From Phoronis australis (lineage: Eukaryota; Phoronida; Phoronidae), in contig NMRA01000345.1 in assembly GCA_002633005.1 (NCBI GenBank), forward strand, positions 125,073-189,072: DNA of 64,000 nucleotides. Direction: 5' to 3'. Shown in pieces: positions 1-12,500 of the stretch. The position numbers and the translations under genes were made by a program. The notes under the pieces were generated by a model. The model saw only the letters and a program-made list of their open reading frames with translations. It had not been told where the DNA came from and ran no database searches. The number at the start of each line of letters is the position of its first letter. Position 1 is the stretch's first letter.

Positions 1-487
1 AACGACGAGGAGTCTAAATCAAAAGCTTGTTTGGTGTTGGAAGGCGGCATCCGAAACACATCGAGTATTTCCGTTGATCAAATTATTCCTTGGAGGTTTT
101 TTAAAACTACATATGTGCGAAATTCAATTATTACAGCAAAGAAATTTTGGTCAATAGACCTCTAAAATCATGGCTTCGGTCTAGTTGGTCTTAAAAATCA
201 TATTGTGAATACTCTTGTTTAAGCTTGTTATCACATAACAGTCCCTTTCTGTTCTGACTGAATTTCGGACATGCGAAGATATGAAACACCTTCCAGGAAT
301 AATTTGAGGTTACGAAAATACCCGAGGTGTTCCTGATGGGAAGGCAGTTTACTGCCGTTTCATATATAAGTGAGTTTAATGGTTGTTGCAAAGATAAGTT
401 TCCAAATTTTAGATTTTCTTATATTTAGAAGTACAAATAGATTGTGGGTGTGCTTGATATTCAGATTCATTATTTTTAATTTTGCAG

Positions 488-524
488 AATTTTGTTTGCT
501 CCTCTATGCACATTCAAGATGAAG
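488..524 (+). other. POMGNT1: Candidate POMGNT1 first coding exon (start codon)
   Basis: A 37-bp segment lies between an acceptor-like TTTTGCAG (480-487) and a donor GTAAGG at 525. It ends ATG AAG in phase 0. Joined to the phase-0 exon at 3082 it reads [22 protein letters not shown], a good signal peptide. The upstream ATG at 505 is in another frame and terminates soon after splicing. Other first exons outside the window or unrecognised within it remain possible, and the acceptor may be fortuitous if this is the transcription-start exon. Confidence 0.5.
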
Positions 525-3500
525 GTAAGGTTGACAGTTTGATTTAATAATGTAGGTTCTCGTTGACGTTAACTATTGCATATATAGGGCCGTTACCTCG
601 TAGTTACATTCACACACTTAATCGGTTACGTTGCTCCAATCATAGGTTTCAAGTAGAAGTGGGCAGGCACGAGAAAGTAGAATGTCGCGATAGATTACGT
701 TTGATGTGCGACGATAAACTTGTTGTCGATGAGTATCCTTTTACGTTCATATAATCAGCTCGGGCCACGTGTCATGAGAGAAGTTCAGTGGAAGCACCCT
801 AGTCAAGAATCTTTCGTATGCCTCTTAGCCGCTCCCGATATCTCTGTAATGTATTTTACTAATGGAAAAAGAGGAATCAAAACTTTTAAATATATTGACT
901 GAACCGAGCAAATAGGCCTGTATGAATTAATTGCTAATATATTTTGGGCCAGGGGGCTTTAATATAGGCACTCCTAGATGAGTGTCAGAAGTAAACTGAC
1001 AGTAATTTTAAAGGGACACAGTCTGTTTAAGGGCCGAAAAACTGATTTTGGGGAATGTTGTTGGACAGGGTGGACTAAAGCTGTCATCTTTGGCCAGAGC
1101 TATAAAACGGTGAAATCTGTTTTGTTTTGTGATTTATTACAGAATTGTCGATTGGCGACATAGGTCCTTTCTAGTGCCTATGTACTTGTTTGACGGTAGC
1201 ATATTTGAGAATATTCTACCAAGAAGGTACTATGGCACATTAGTTAATGATATGGTCTTGAATATTACAGAAGCATAGTGCATATTTGCAGAGCCATTAG
1301 GTCCATGGGCCTCTGTGCGGAACTGCGCTTATCATATGCGAAACTTAGGCGCATGCGCCAATATGAAAACCATTTGGGTAAAAAATCCACGAAAAAATCA
1401 TCGTTTCGGGCTTAAAAGTGCGGCAATACAGTAATACAAAATTATTTATAAATTTTCTTGAAAACACGACAAAGAACTCCTAAGATGCAGAAGCAAACGT
1501 AAAAGTTACCATTAGGAGTTACAGTGATAGTCAAAACAGGTGCGCCTACATGCGATTTTTATTAAAATATATGGGCTTATGCAAGGGACATTACCTGGGC
1601 TTAAATGGGCGAGGTAATACGGTAAGCTAGTTATCAACCTAGTCAGTGAGACAGGTAAAAACGTCGAGACTTCCCAGTATGGGCTGGAGCATTAGGCCAG
1701 ACGTAATGCTAGATGTTTTTAGGTGGGCTTGTACCCGGGATTTGTCCACGACCGGTGACAGTGATTTAAACTCGAACCACTAATCAGTCTATTATAGCAC
1801 CCAAACCTTTTTAACACCGACCATTGATAACTTGTGTCCGGCCTCTCGTGTACGTTGAAAACTAGTTTTTCCATTAAACCTAGGCCATGGGTAACTTGCC
1901 AACTGATAGTAGTATAGCTGAGAGCTGGCGACCGCTTCTAAAGGAAATGCATAGAAAACCAGAACGCCCGACCAGGTCAGATTTACCTTAAACAAACTTT
2001 GTCCTTCTTTGATGTTGTTTAAACCTTACTCATATGCAATTAAGTTAAATTCAAACCCAAAGGTAGCTAAATTCGTTTGGCGACTTGTTGGCAATCGGGC
2101 GTTGACAGCCATGTTTTCTTGCGACCAATGTCACACATTTTCTGGTCAGGTAAGCTATGAGCTGCAGCGTAGCTGCAGTTTCGGCAACGTATTTATAATC
2201 CAATCTATTATTCACAGGTATCTGTTTCCAGACACGCTGTTTAGTATGCTTTTAGTTTATATTATTGATCAAAATAAATCAGTCGAGCAGATCCATTAAA
2301 TGATTATTTACCACCTGCATGCCTACGGCTTCCACGTATATATTTTGCCTTGGGAAAACTGCACGGGCGAGTTTGTCTTTGAGTAAGCATTTAGAGTCAC
2401 AAAAAGTTTGCATAACGCAAAGTAGCACACGTGATGGCCTAGTTGCAACACCAAGTGAAACAAAAAATGATACATGAATCTTTCACCACTACTTCGATCG
2501 ATATTGCAATGTCCGTTCTATATTTTTGACCATCACTCCTGATTAACTGGTGCCAAATTCAAACACGACTTTTAAGTGAGGGAACCCGTTGACTGTTTCC
2601 TGCAGCGCGTCTCTGCAAAATAAAAACAAAGGTAGCAGTGGCGGACTTAGAGGGGGGCCAAGGGGGCCATGGCCCCCCTAATATTCTCCCAGATTCCATT
2701 TGGCAGTTCGGAGTGTGAATGTCAGATGGGCTAGTACTCTGCCCTGCCCCCCCCAACTCGAAATCCTGGATTCGCCCCTGGGCCGTGCCAGTAACCACAT
2801 CTAAAACCAATGATTAACTTTTTAAAGATTTGATTTAATTGAATTAGAATTAATATTTGAACAAAATTGAATCTTAATTAAAATCAATGTGATACTATCT
2901 CAATACAAACAGGATCGGACCAAGAGTGATGACCAAAGAGGAATACCGGAATAGGAAGCTTCATTCAAGGGACAGTCTCGGTGCCGGAACCCTTGTATCC
3001 CCTTTCCTCCGGATTCTCTTAATCTGGCTATCTGCAGAAATAGAAATCGTGTCATAGTATTTCATTTTTGTTTATATTTAGGTACACGATGTCTTCGTTT
3101 CATTTCTTTTCTTCCCTTGCGTATGTCTGGTGTCGGGAGCTTTTAAGAGATTAATGGACGTTGACGTCAAGTCCGGTAGAAACATGGTACAAGTAAAGAT
3201 AAACCAAGCTCTGGTAGGAACATTTACATTTACCATATTATTGTCGTACTGTTTTGACATGGTATCGACGTTAAAGGGATCATGAATGAACTATGTTTTA
3301 ATGATTATGGGGATTTTCGTGAACGTGTAGTGTTTCATTTATCAAAACTTTTGAACCCTAAGAATAGAATGATCTCAATGCTTCTGAGATTTCTTTGAAT
3401 CATGTTAGAATTCCAATTACCAGAATAAAATAATTGAATCATCAAAACGTGTATCCTATTTTGAAAGCATCTTATTTTAAAATTTTAGATTTTTTTCGGT

Positions 3501-6500
3501 AGTACTCGGAAAGGATAATTTCCTGTTGTACTGTCTTTGTTTCAGTCAGGCTACTTAAACTAAGGTCAGTAACAATTCAAATAAAATGTATAGTAGATTT
3601 CTGTCTATTATCACGTGATGTTTCCAATAGACGTATGAAGTGGATAACAACGCCGAGAACTCACGTGGTCTGCACGTCGTTGTCCTGAATCAAGCCAGCG
3701 TGAGTACCCTGTGCTAATTACCAATGCAGTATATGAGAAAAGTACGACACAAGGACATCCTTGGAAAGCGCATCAAGAGATTTCTAATTTGTCTACAGTT
3801 CAAACCTCTTTGAGTTCTTTTTTATGTTATATTGATGTCATCAGCTGCACATTTCTGTATCCCTTTGCATGACAAATTTCAATAGTCATTGGCCTATTAT
3901 AGTATGTGCAAGGTAACGATGAGCGAGGGGATTCAGCGGGCAGAATAATTGCCCTCTTCCCTGGTGAGCTGAACAAAACAGAAAAAACTGCCACCATGAT
4001 GCCGTTTTAAGGGCCCCATCCCATATTCTAGATCCTCGGTAAGGGAGTAGTCACACATCCAGCGTAGGCTTTCATTTGAAAAGTACTTTCAGGTGCTCAT
4101 ATACGAAGCTTAAGTTCAACTACTACTATTTGTAGGGTAGCTTAATGGCGAAGGAAGTGTTTGACATGTATGAAGATGATGCCGCCTCCGACGACCTGAT
4201 TCATTTTCTGAAGAGAGTGTTGCCTGGGCGCATTCTAGTTTTCGCAATACTGGTAATGTTGAATTGAATCATGATAGCAAGTGTTAATAAAAGAAAATGA
4301 CATCACCTGTCAATATATCTGAACGGGGTCGTGTGAATATAAAGCTGTTCACCTATTANTAACTTGCCAACTGATAGTAGTATAGCTGAGAGCTGGCGAC
4401 CGCTTCTAAAGGAAATGCATAGAAAACCAGAACGCCCGACCAGGTCAGATTTACCTTAAACAAACTTTGTCCTTCTTTGATGTTGTTTAAACCTTACTCA
4501 TATGCAATTAAGTTAAATTCAAACCCAAAGGTAGCTAAATTCGTTTGGCGACTTGTTGGCAATCGGGCGTTGACAGCCATGTTTTCTTGCGACCAATGTC
4601 ACACATTTTCTGGTCAGGTAAGCTATGAGCTGCAGCGTAGCTGCAGTTTCGGCAACGTATTTATAATCCAATCTATTATTCACAGGTATCTGTTTCCAGA
4701 CACGCTGTTTAGTATGCTTTTAGTTTATATTATTGATCAAAATAAATCAGTCGAGCAGATCCATTAAATGGTTATTTACCACCTGCATGCCTACGGCTTC
4801 CACGTATATATTTTGCCTTGGGAAAACTGCACGGGCGAGTTTGTCTGTGAATAAGCATTTAGAGTCACAAAAAGTTTGCATAACACAAAGTAGCACACAT
4901 GATGGCCTAGTTGCAACACCAAGTGAAACAAAAAATGATGCATGAATCTTTCACCACTAGTTCGATCGATATTGCATTGTCCGTTCTGTATTTTTGACCA
5001 TCACTCCTGATTAACTGGTGCCAAATTCAAACACGACTTTTAAGTGAGGGAACCCGTTGACTGTTTCCTGCAGCGCGTCTCTGCAAAATAAAAACAACGG
5101 TAGCAGTGGCGGACTTAGAGGGGGGCCAAGGGGACCATGGCCCCCCTAATATTCTCCCAGATTCCATTTGGCAGTTCGGAGTGTGAATGTCAGATGGGCT
5201 AGTACTCTGCCCTGCCCCCCCCAACTCGAAATCCTGGATTCGCCCCTGGGTCGTGCCAGTAACCACATCTAAAACCAAGGATTAACTTTTTAAAGATTTG
5301 ATTTAATTGAATTAGAATTAATATTTGAACAAAATTGAAACTTAATTAAAATCAATATGATACTATCTCAATACAAACAGGATCGGACCAAGAGTCATGA
5401 CCAAAGAGGAATACCGGAATAGGAAGCTTCATTCAAGGGACAGTCTCGGTGCCGGAACCCTTGTATCCCTTTTCCTCCGGATTCTCTTAATCTGGCTATC
5501 TGCAGAAATAGAAATCGTGTCATTGTATTTCATTTTTGTTTATCTTTAGGTACACGATGTCTTCGTTTCATTTCTTTTCTTCCCTTGCGTATGTCTGGTG
5601 TCGGGAGCTTTTAAGAGATTAATGGACGTTGATGTCAAGTCTGGTAGAAACATGGTACAAGTAAAGATAAACCAAGCTCTGGTAGGAACATTTACATTTA
5701 CCTTATTATTGTCGTACTGTTTTGACATGGTATCGACGTTAAAGGGATCATGAATGAACTATGTTTTCATGATTATGGGGATTTTCGTGAACGTGTAGTG
5801 TTTCATTTATCAAAACTTTTGAACCCTAAGAATAGAATGATCTCAATGCTTCTGAGATTTCTTTGAATCATGTTAGAATTCCAATTACCAGGACAATATA
5901 ATTGAATCATCAAAACGTGTATCCTATTTTGAAAGCATCTTATTTTAAAATTTTAGATTTTTTTCGGTAGTGCACGGAAAGGATTATTTCCTGTTGTACT
6001 GTCTTAGGCATATATGTCTTTGTTTCAGTCAGGCTACTTAAACTAAGGTCAGTAACAATTCAAATGAAATGTATAGTAGATTTCTGTCTATTATCACGTG
6101 ATGTTTCCAACAGACGTATGAAGTGGATAACAACGCCGAGAACTCACGTGGTCTGCACGTCGTTGTCCTGAATCAAGCCAGCGTGAGTACCCTGTGCTAA
6201 TTATCAATGCAGTATATGAGAAAAGTACGACACAAGGACATCCTTGGAAAGCGCATCAAGAGATTTCTAATTTGTCTACAGTTCAAACCTCTTGGAGTTC
6301 TTTTTTATGTTATATTGATGTCATCAGCTGCACATTTCTGTATCCCTTTGTATGACAAATTACAATAGTCATTGTAAATGACGTATTTCAGTTGGCCTAT
6401 TATAGTATGTGCAAGGTAACGATGAGCTAGGGGATTCAGCGAGCAAAATAACTGCCCTCTTCCCTGGTGAGCTGAACAAAACAGAAAAAAAACTGCCACC

Positions 6501-9500
6501 ATGATGCCGTTTTAAGGGCCCCATCCCATATTCTAGATCCTCGGTAAGGGAGTAGTCACACATCCAGCGTAGGCTTTCATTTGAAAAGTACTTTCAGGTG
6601 CTCATATACGAAGCTTAAGTTCAACTAATACTATTTGTAGGGTAGCTTAATGGCGAAGGAAGTGTTTGACATGTACGAAGATGATGCCGCCTCCGACGAC
6701 CTGATTCATTTTCTGAAGAGAGTTTTGCCTGGGCGCATTCTAGTTTTCGCAATACTGGTAATGTTGAATTGAATCGTGATAGCAAGTGTTAATAAAGAAA
6801 ATGACATCACCTGTCATTATATCTGAACAGGGTCGTGTGAATATAAAGCTGTTCACCTATTGATGAGTTAAAAACACCGTGTCAATGTCTACAAATGCAC
6901 ACTTATGAAGATGGAATGGTGACGCTACTTAGATCTAATGAATTTTGATCCAGTGTCTATTTCTAGTATTAAGTGGACGTCCATACTTTTACAATGAAGT
7001 TTTTGTAACATTTTCTTTGCATTTTGCCATGTCTGTATATTTCCATCGCCCTCACGCAAAACACTTCAGTTTATTCTAGACAAGAGCAAATCGACGATTA
7101 ATAGGCGGATCCAGGGGACGGATCCAGGGGATTCGGGTGTGCTCCTTTTTAGCCAAAGCTGCAAATGAAAAAACACGGGAAGATAGGCGATTCCTGTTAT
7201 TTAAATTGTATGTACCACAGAGTGCAAAGATCACATGACAATAAATCTCAGTACCGAGTTTTTACTCATTCTTTGTAAAATAGAATTCTCTTCAGAACCT
7301 TATCATTTACTTGGACCTCCCCTTTGGAAAAAAAGCTGGAACCGCCTTTGCAGTTGTTTTATCTTGGAATTCATTGTCAGAAAGCCTTTCAACAGTATCA
7401 CCAGTGTAGAATCAAGTTTATCTTTGTCGTAGGACGAGGGGTCGTTTAAATTCAACAAAGAAGCAAGAGATTTCATCGAAACCTTTGGCAGTCAGGTTAT
7501 CAGTAAGATTGCCTGGAGATGGTCCTGGGCAATGGTGTGCTTTAATGCGCCAGGTAGGTCACGTGACACGTCAAACGCGATTGAAAAATAAACATCGAGA
7601 TCATCACGTGAACTTTGACATTTTGAATCACCACGCAGCGCCACCATTGAAAATCATTACTTTAGATCATGTTTTGGGTAGGGACTCTGAGTTAACTTTC
7701 CTAATTAAACGTGATAAAACCCTAGACCCACCACAAAAACACGAGTCTTGATGAACCTGCCTGAAGTCGTCAATACTATACCCGCTCAATACATCATCTA
7801 GACAAGGATCTCAACCATATTTTGACAGTTTTATGCTGTTTGAAACTGAGAGCGTTATTGTACTTCATTCCTCGGATAAAACTCTACTGCAAGGGTTGTT
7901 TGTTGCAGGCATCTCTTTAAAATGAATGAAACAGTACGAACCATTTTCATACGAATGGTATTTCTTTAAGTCTTGGTCTTATAATATAATTTCACATTAG
8001 TAATATAAGTTATGATTGACATTTTTCATGTAGACAAATATAATGCAGATGTAAATATGAACTTCGTTACTCAATTCGAGCGAGTGTGAATGCGAATGAC
8101 TGTGTGAAAATTCTTCCCCTTCTTCTATAATGCTCTTTTGTTAGACCCAATCCCTACGAGTTATTTGTTTTGTATTATGTATCCCATATTGTTACTTACA
8201 TTTCAAGAATATGTACGTGGGGTTAACTAACCCCAGCCATATTCACTGATATGATATCTGGTGAGGGAGCCCACCAAAAAAATCACGAGTCTTGATGAAT
8301 GTGTGAAAGTGTCTGTCAATCGAATGCTATTTAAAACAACACGTAACTTTTCCTTCTTGGTTCCGCATTTTTATTGAAGCTGTTTGTATTTACAGATTCT
8401 ATGATCAATGAATCGTTCTCTGAAAATGCTCTTCTGTCTACGTGGAGCAAGGAGGTGCATATCGTAGCGAACGTGGAACTGAAATCAGCGGAAGGTATGT
8501 TTTATTAAAACAAGCCGTCGTCATCAATAATACATTTAAAGTGACAATAAGCCCACGTTCCGTCGAAGAAACTAAATTTTGATTTAGACCACTTGCCGCT
8601 ATTAAACTGGTCTCAGCTGGTTCCTTTTTCAGATGAGAAGTGTTTTTGGTCTTTCAAAGACTGGAAGTTCGTAACTGCAAGAGACTATGCTCGTTGAATA
8701 AAATGACTAACCATCTTCTAGAGCCTGGTCTCGAGCAATCGGTCAGTTCTTTCCAAGCCGAGGAATCTTCTATTTTGACTAAGGAACAATTTGTGACCAA
8801 TCTCATAATGGTAAGTTGTCGAAATCAACTTTATATGAGACACAGTGAGTTTATAGCCGCTTATCAATTTTCATGATGTAATTCTAATTACAGTACATGG
8901 TCATTAACAATAACAATTAGTGACGGGTCAAACTCGTGCCACCTCTAGGTGTAACGGGGTTCTTAGAAGATCGAGCACGGGTGTGCGGTACATTCATGGT
9001 GATCAATGATGAGTACTTTCTATTTTTTCTTGGCGCACTATGGGTGTACCGGCATACACGCGTGCTCGTTCTTCTAAGAACGTAATAACACCTGAAGAAG
9101 GCCAGAGAAATGGCCGTTCGAAACGCTGTGTCAATGTGAGTAAGTTAGAGGTTGGTGTAAATAGACCAACAGATATAGAAATGATGTTCCCACATTAGGA
9201 AGACAAGTGCAGTCTTGTTTTTACTGAAATTCCATCGACAGCCCCGGCTTCATTTCCTCGGTGTCCTGGTGAAAGAATACAAAGAACATATATTAGTAAT
9301 GACAAGCCATGGTTTACGTGTATTTCAGAAAACAACTATGAATAACCCGGCAAATAGATGTATGTCTTTGTAGGAACCATCTCACTGACTTAATATAGTT
9401 TTCCTGCAGCACCTGTCGCAACTCATATTATCGACCACCTGTCTACCAAGCCCTCTCTTTATAGACGCCATATTATAGTTCATTACAACTGAAGTCAATG

Positions 9501-12500
9501 AGCTTAGTTTGACTTGGTGATTTCAAGTACACGTGGCTTTCCAGGCATTTTGAACGACAGTGTCTTCTCGCAGAATTGCGTTAGACGAGGAATCGAGTTA
9601 CAGTCCAAACTGATACAAAACGGGTTCGATTTTTCTAAAATCGAATTCGGACTTGTAATTTCATACAACGGATCTCATAACATTCCATAGGGGGATAAGA
9701 TTCCATTTCCGACACAAGCTCAAGTTTTAGTGCAGGCGATGCGTACATGCGCCACTTTCAAGTTTGAATTCATGCATCCACTTTCAGTTGACACCTCTGA
9801 CGTGTCATGGGAACTTGACCTTATGCTTGTATTGGCTACTTCTATTTTGGGGTTCACAACCCCCTATGAACTCTTGTCACGGTCAGGATTGTGAGGGCTT
9901 CGATAGTGTGAAAGCCTAACTCGTGTTTCGTTTTTGACAGCTGGAAAGGGCGAAATGCAGTTTTAAAGTGATGTCACTTAACTTTTACTAACCGCCAATC
10001 AAATCGGTTTGTCCAAGCTCTCTTGTACCCTGAGTCACACACACCACCGACTGGTAATTCAACTAATGCAAGGTATTCGAAAATGGCGTTTCCATCTCTA
10101 AACAGATCCCACAAGTTTCTTTGACGTCACCCGCCTTTTGACATACACTACAGAAAAGAATGGAATATTTCAGCTGCATGTGTCAAAAACGGTCAAGCGG
10201 AATAATTTGACAGTGAAAACTGCTGCAGTGCAAACGCACCCGAGAAATTCGTTTCAAAAGTTGCATTTCAGAATCTTGTTCTGGTTTGATTCAGCAATAG
10301 ATATGCCGAATTGCCTAGCCATTAGGCCCATGCTGGCTACGCTTATATGTGAAACTTAGACTCTTGCATTAATAGGCGAAGCACTTGGTAAAAAAGGGAG
10401 GCGAAAAAAGCTTTTATTTCATATTATAGGCCCATAGGGGTATAGGCACGGTCATACGGTAATAACAACCTGGGGTTACAGCAATGCTTTAAGTTTTTTT
10501 TNNNNNNNNNNNNNNNCATGCAGCTGTTTTCTGCACAAACGTTTGTGACACCTCTTCTTCTTTTTGATCTACTGATCTACAGAGTTCCACAGTCAATCAG
10601 CTTTCGTCAGGAAGCTTTCCTAAGCTTCTTTAGGCTCTGACATCACAATTTTGTGCTGTTTGATAAACCTTGAATTATACAGACATCACATTCCATGGGA
10701 GCAGCCATATTGAAGTAACTAAGCACAACAATACAATCTGGCTCTCTGATTGGTCAATTCACTAGAAAAGCGCCATCAAGTGGCAGGAATATGCATCATA
10801 TTTTGTGCAACAAAAACACCTTTTTTTAAAAAAATGTGCAAGTGTAGACGTGGGAACTTTTTGGAATTTGATTTTTAGTTATATTATCTAGCTACATAGA
10901 AAAAACTAGGTTGCCCCCCCAAAGTACTCACAAGGATGAACGCTATGAGATTTGGCCCACCGACTACAAGTTTCTTTGACGTCACTCGCCTTTTGACATA
11001 CACTACAGAAAAGAATGGAATATTTCAGCTGCATGTGTCAAAAACGGTCAAGCGGAATAATTTGGCAGTGAAAACTGCTGCAGTGCAAACGCACCCGAGA
11101 AATTCGTTTCAAAAGTTGCATTTCAGAATCTTGTTCTGGTTTGATTCAGCAATAGATATGCCGAATTGCCTAGCCATTAGGCCCATGCTGGCTACGTTTA
11201 TATGTGAAACTTAGACTCTTGCATTAATAGGCGAAGCACTTGGTAAAAAAGGGAGGCGAAAAAAGCTTTTATTTCATATTATAGGCCCATAGGGGTATAG
11301 GCACGGTCATACGGTAATAACAACCTGGGGTTACAGCAATGCTTTAAGTTTTTTTTTCGAATCGAAGACCTTTCACCTTTACGCTTATTTGCAGACAAAT
11401 AAGCTCTACATGAGCAATAAACCCTCTTGTAACTGCCGCGTGTGATCACGCAATATCTCTCGCAATTACGCGAGTGAAAGGCGAGTGTTTCGGAAGCTTA
11501 CTAGCACCTAGCAAAATGGCTGGCATTGACGTGATTGGCCCATGAAGTTGGAATATTGAATTATGGGATATTATTCAGACTCCGTTCCATTTTTACCGCA
11601 AGCGCGTCTTGGGTCTCTGGGACTCACCTATAACATTTTATCCGTATTTGAAGAAGTTACACTTAATCCTGATTTTCAGCATGTTTGCGAATTTGTGCAA
11701 TGTGTGTGAGATTATGCTTCATTCACAGAGATTGCCTGCAACTGGCCACAGTCAGATAGCGCACAGAAACAGAGGAAGCATTTCTGTGAACGATACGAAG
11801 GATACGCCAGCGTCTGCGACTGCCACAACCCCATCCCACTTGTCCACACCACCCTTGCCGTGAGTGTTAGCAGGTGCCATTTGAATATTTTAACAATAAA
11901 TCTGATGCCGTGAGACGTCTTTTAAAAACATGCACGGCTGGTGTGGAACGTTGTTTGGGTACAGAATGGGGATTGTTTAGATTTGTGACACTGGGTTTAT
12001 CACCAGGGGCCCGTTCCAACAAAACTGACTTAGCTAAGACAAATCTTCAATTTTAGTAATTTTAAAATAAAAGTTAAATTTGTCTCAAAACCAATTCAAG
12101 AAAGAGATCTGAAGTTTGAATTAAGTATTCAACATAATTTTGACAAACTTACCGTATGTGGAAGTTTCAAAGTTTGGAAGTTAAGACAAGTTTAAACTTA
12201 AGTAAAAAAGGAAGTTAAGTCAGTTTCTTGGAACTGTCCCCTGTTTTTTCTAAAAGATGTGTAACTTGTGAAAAAGCAATGTATACAGTGGGGAAGTCCT
12301 GTCAAAGCTGTTGACAGTCAAAGGCGGTTTAGTAGTGACACTATGGCCAACATGGTTGTTTTACACAGTCTGCAGTGATAACTTAGCCTGTGTCTAGTGT
12401 GCTTTGTTTTGCACAAAATAATTGAATAAACTGGTAATCGTCATCATTATCATCATCATCATCATCATTATTATTATTATCATTATTGTTTTTATTATTA

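Noticed and set aside
2009-4767. Two identical 96-codon ORFs (2009-2299 and 4477-4767)
   Set aside because: They lie in the duplicated intronic block; identity comes from the duplication, and the peptide has no recognisable features.
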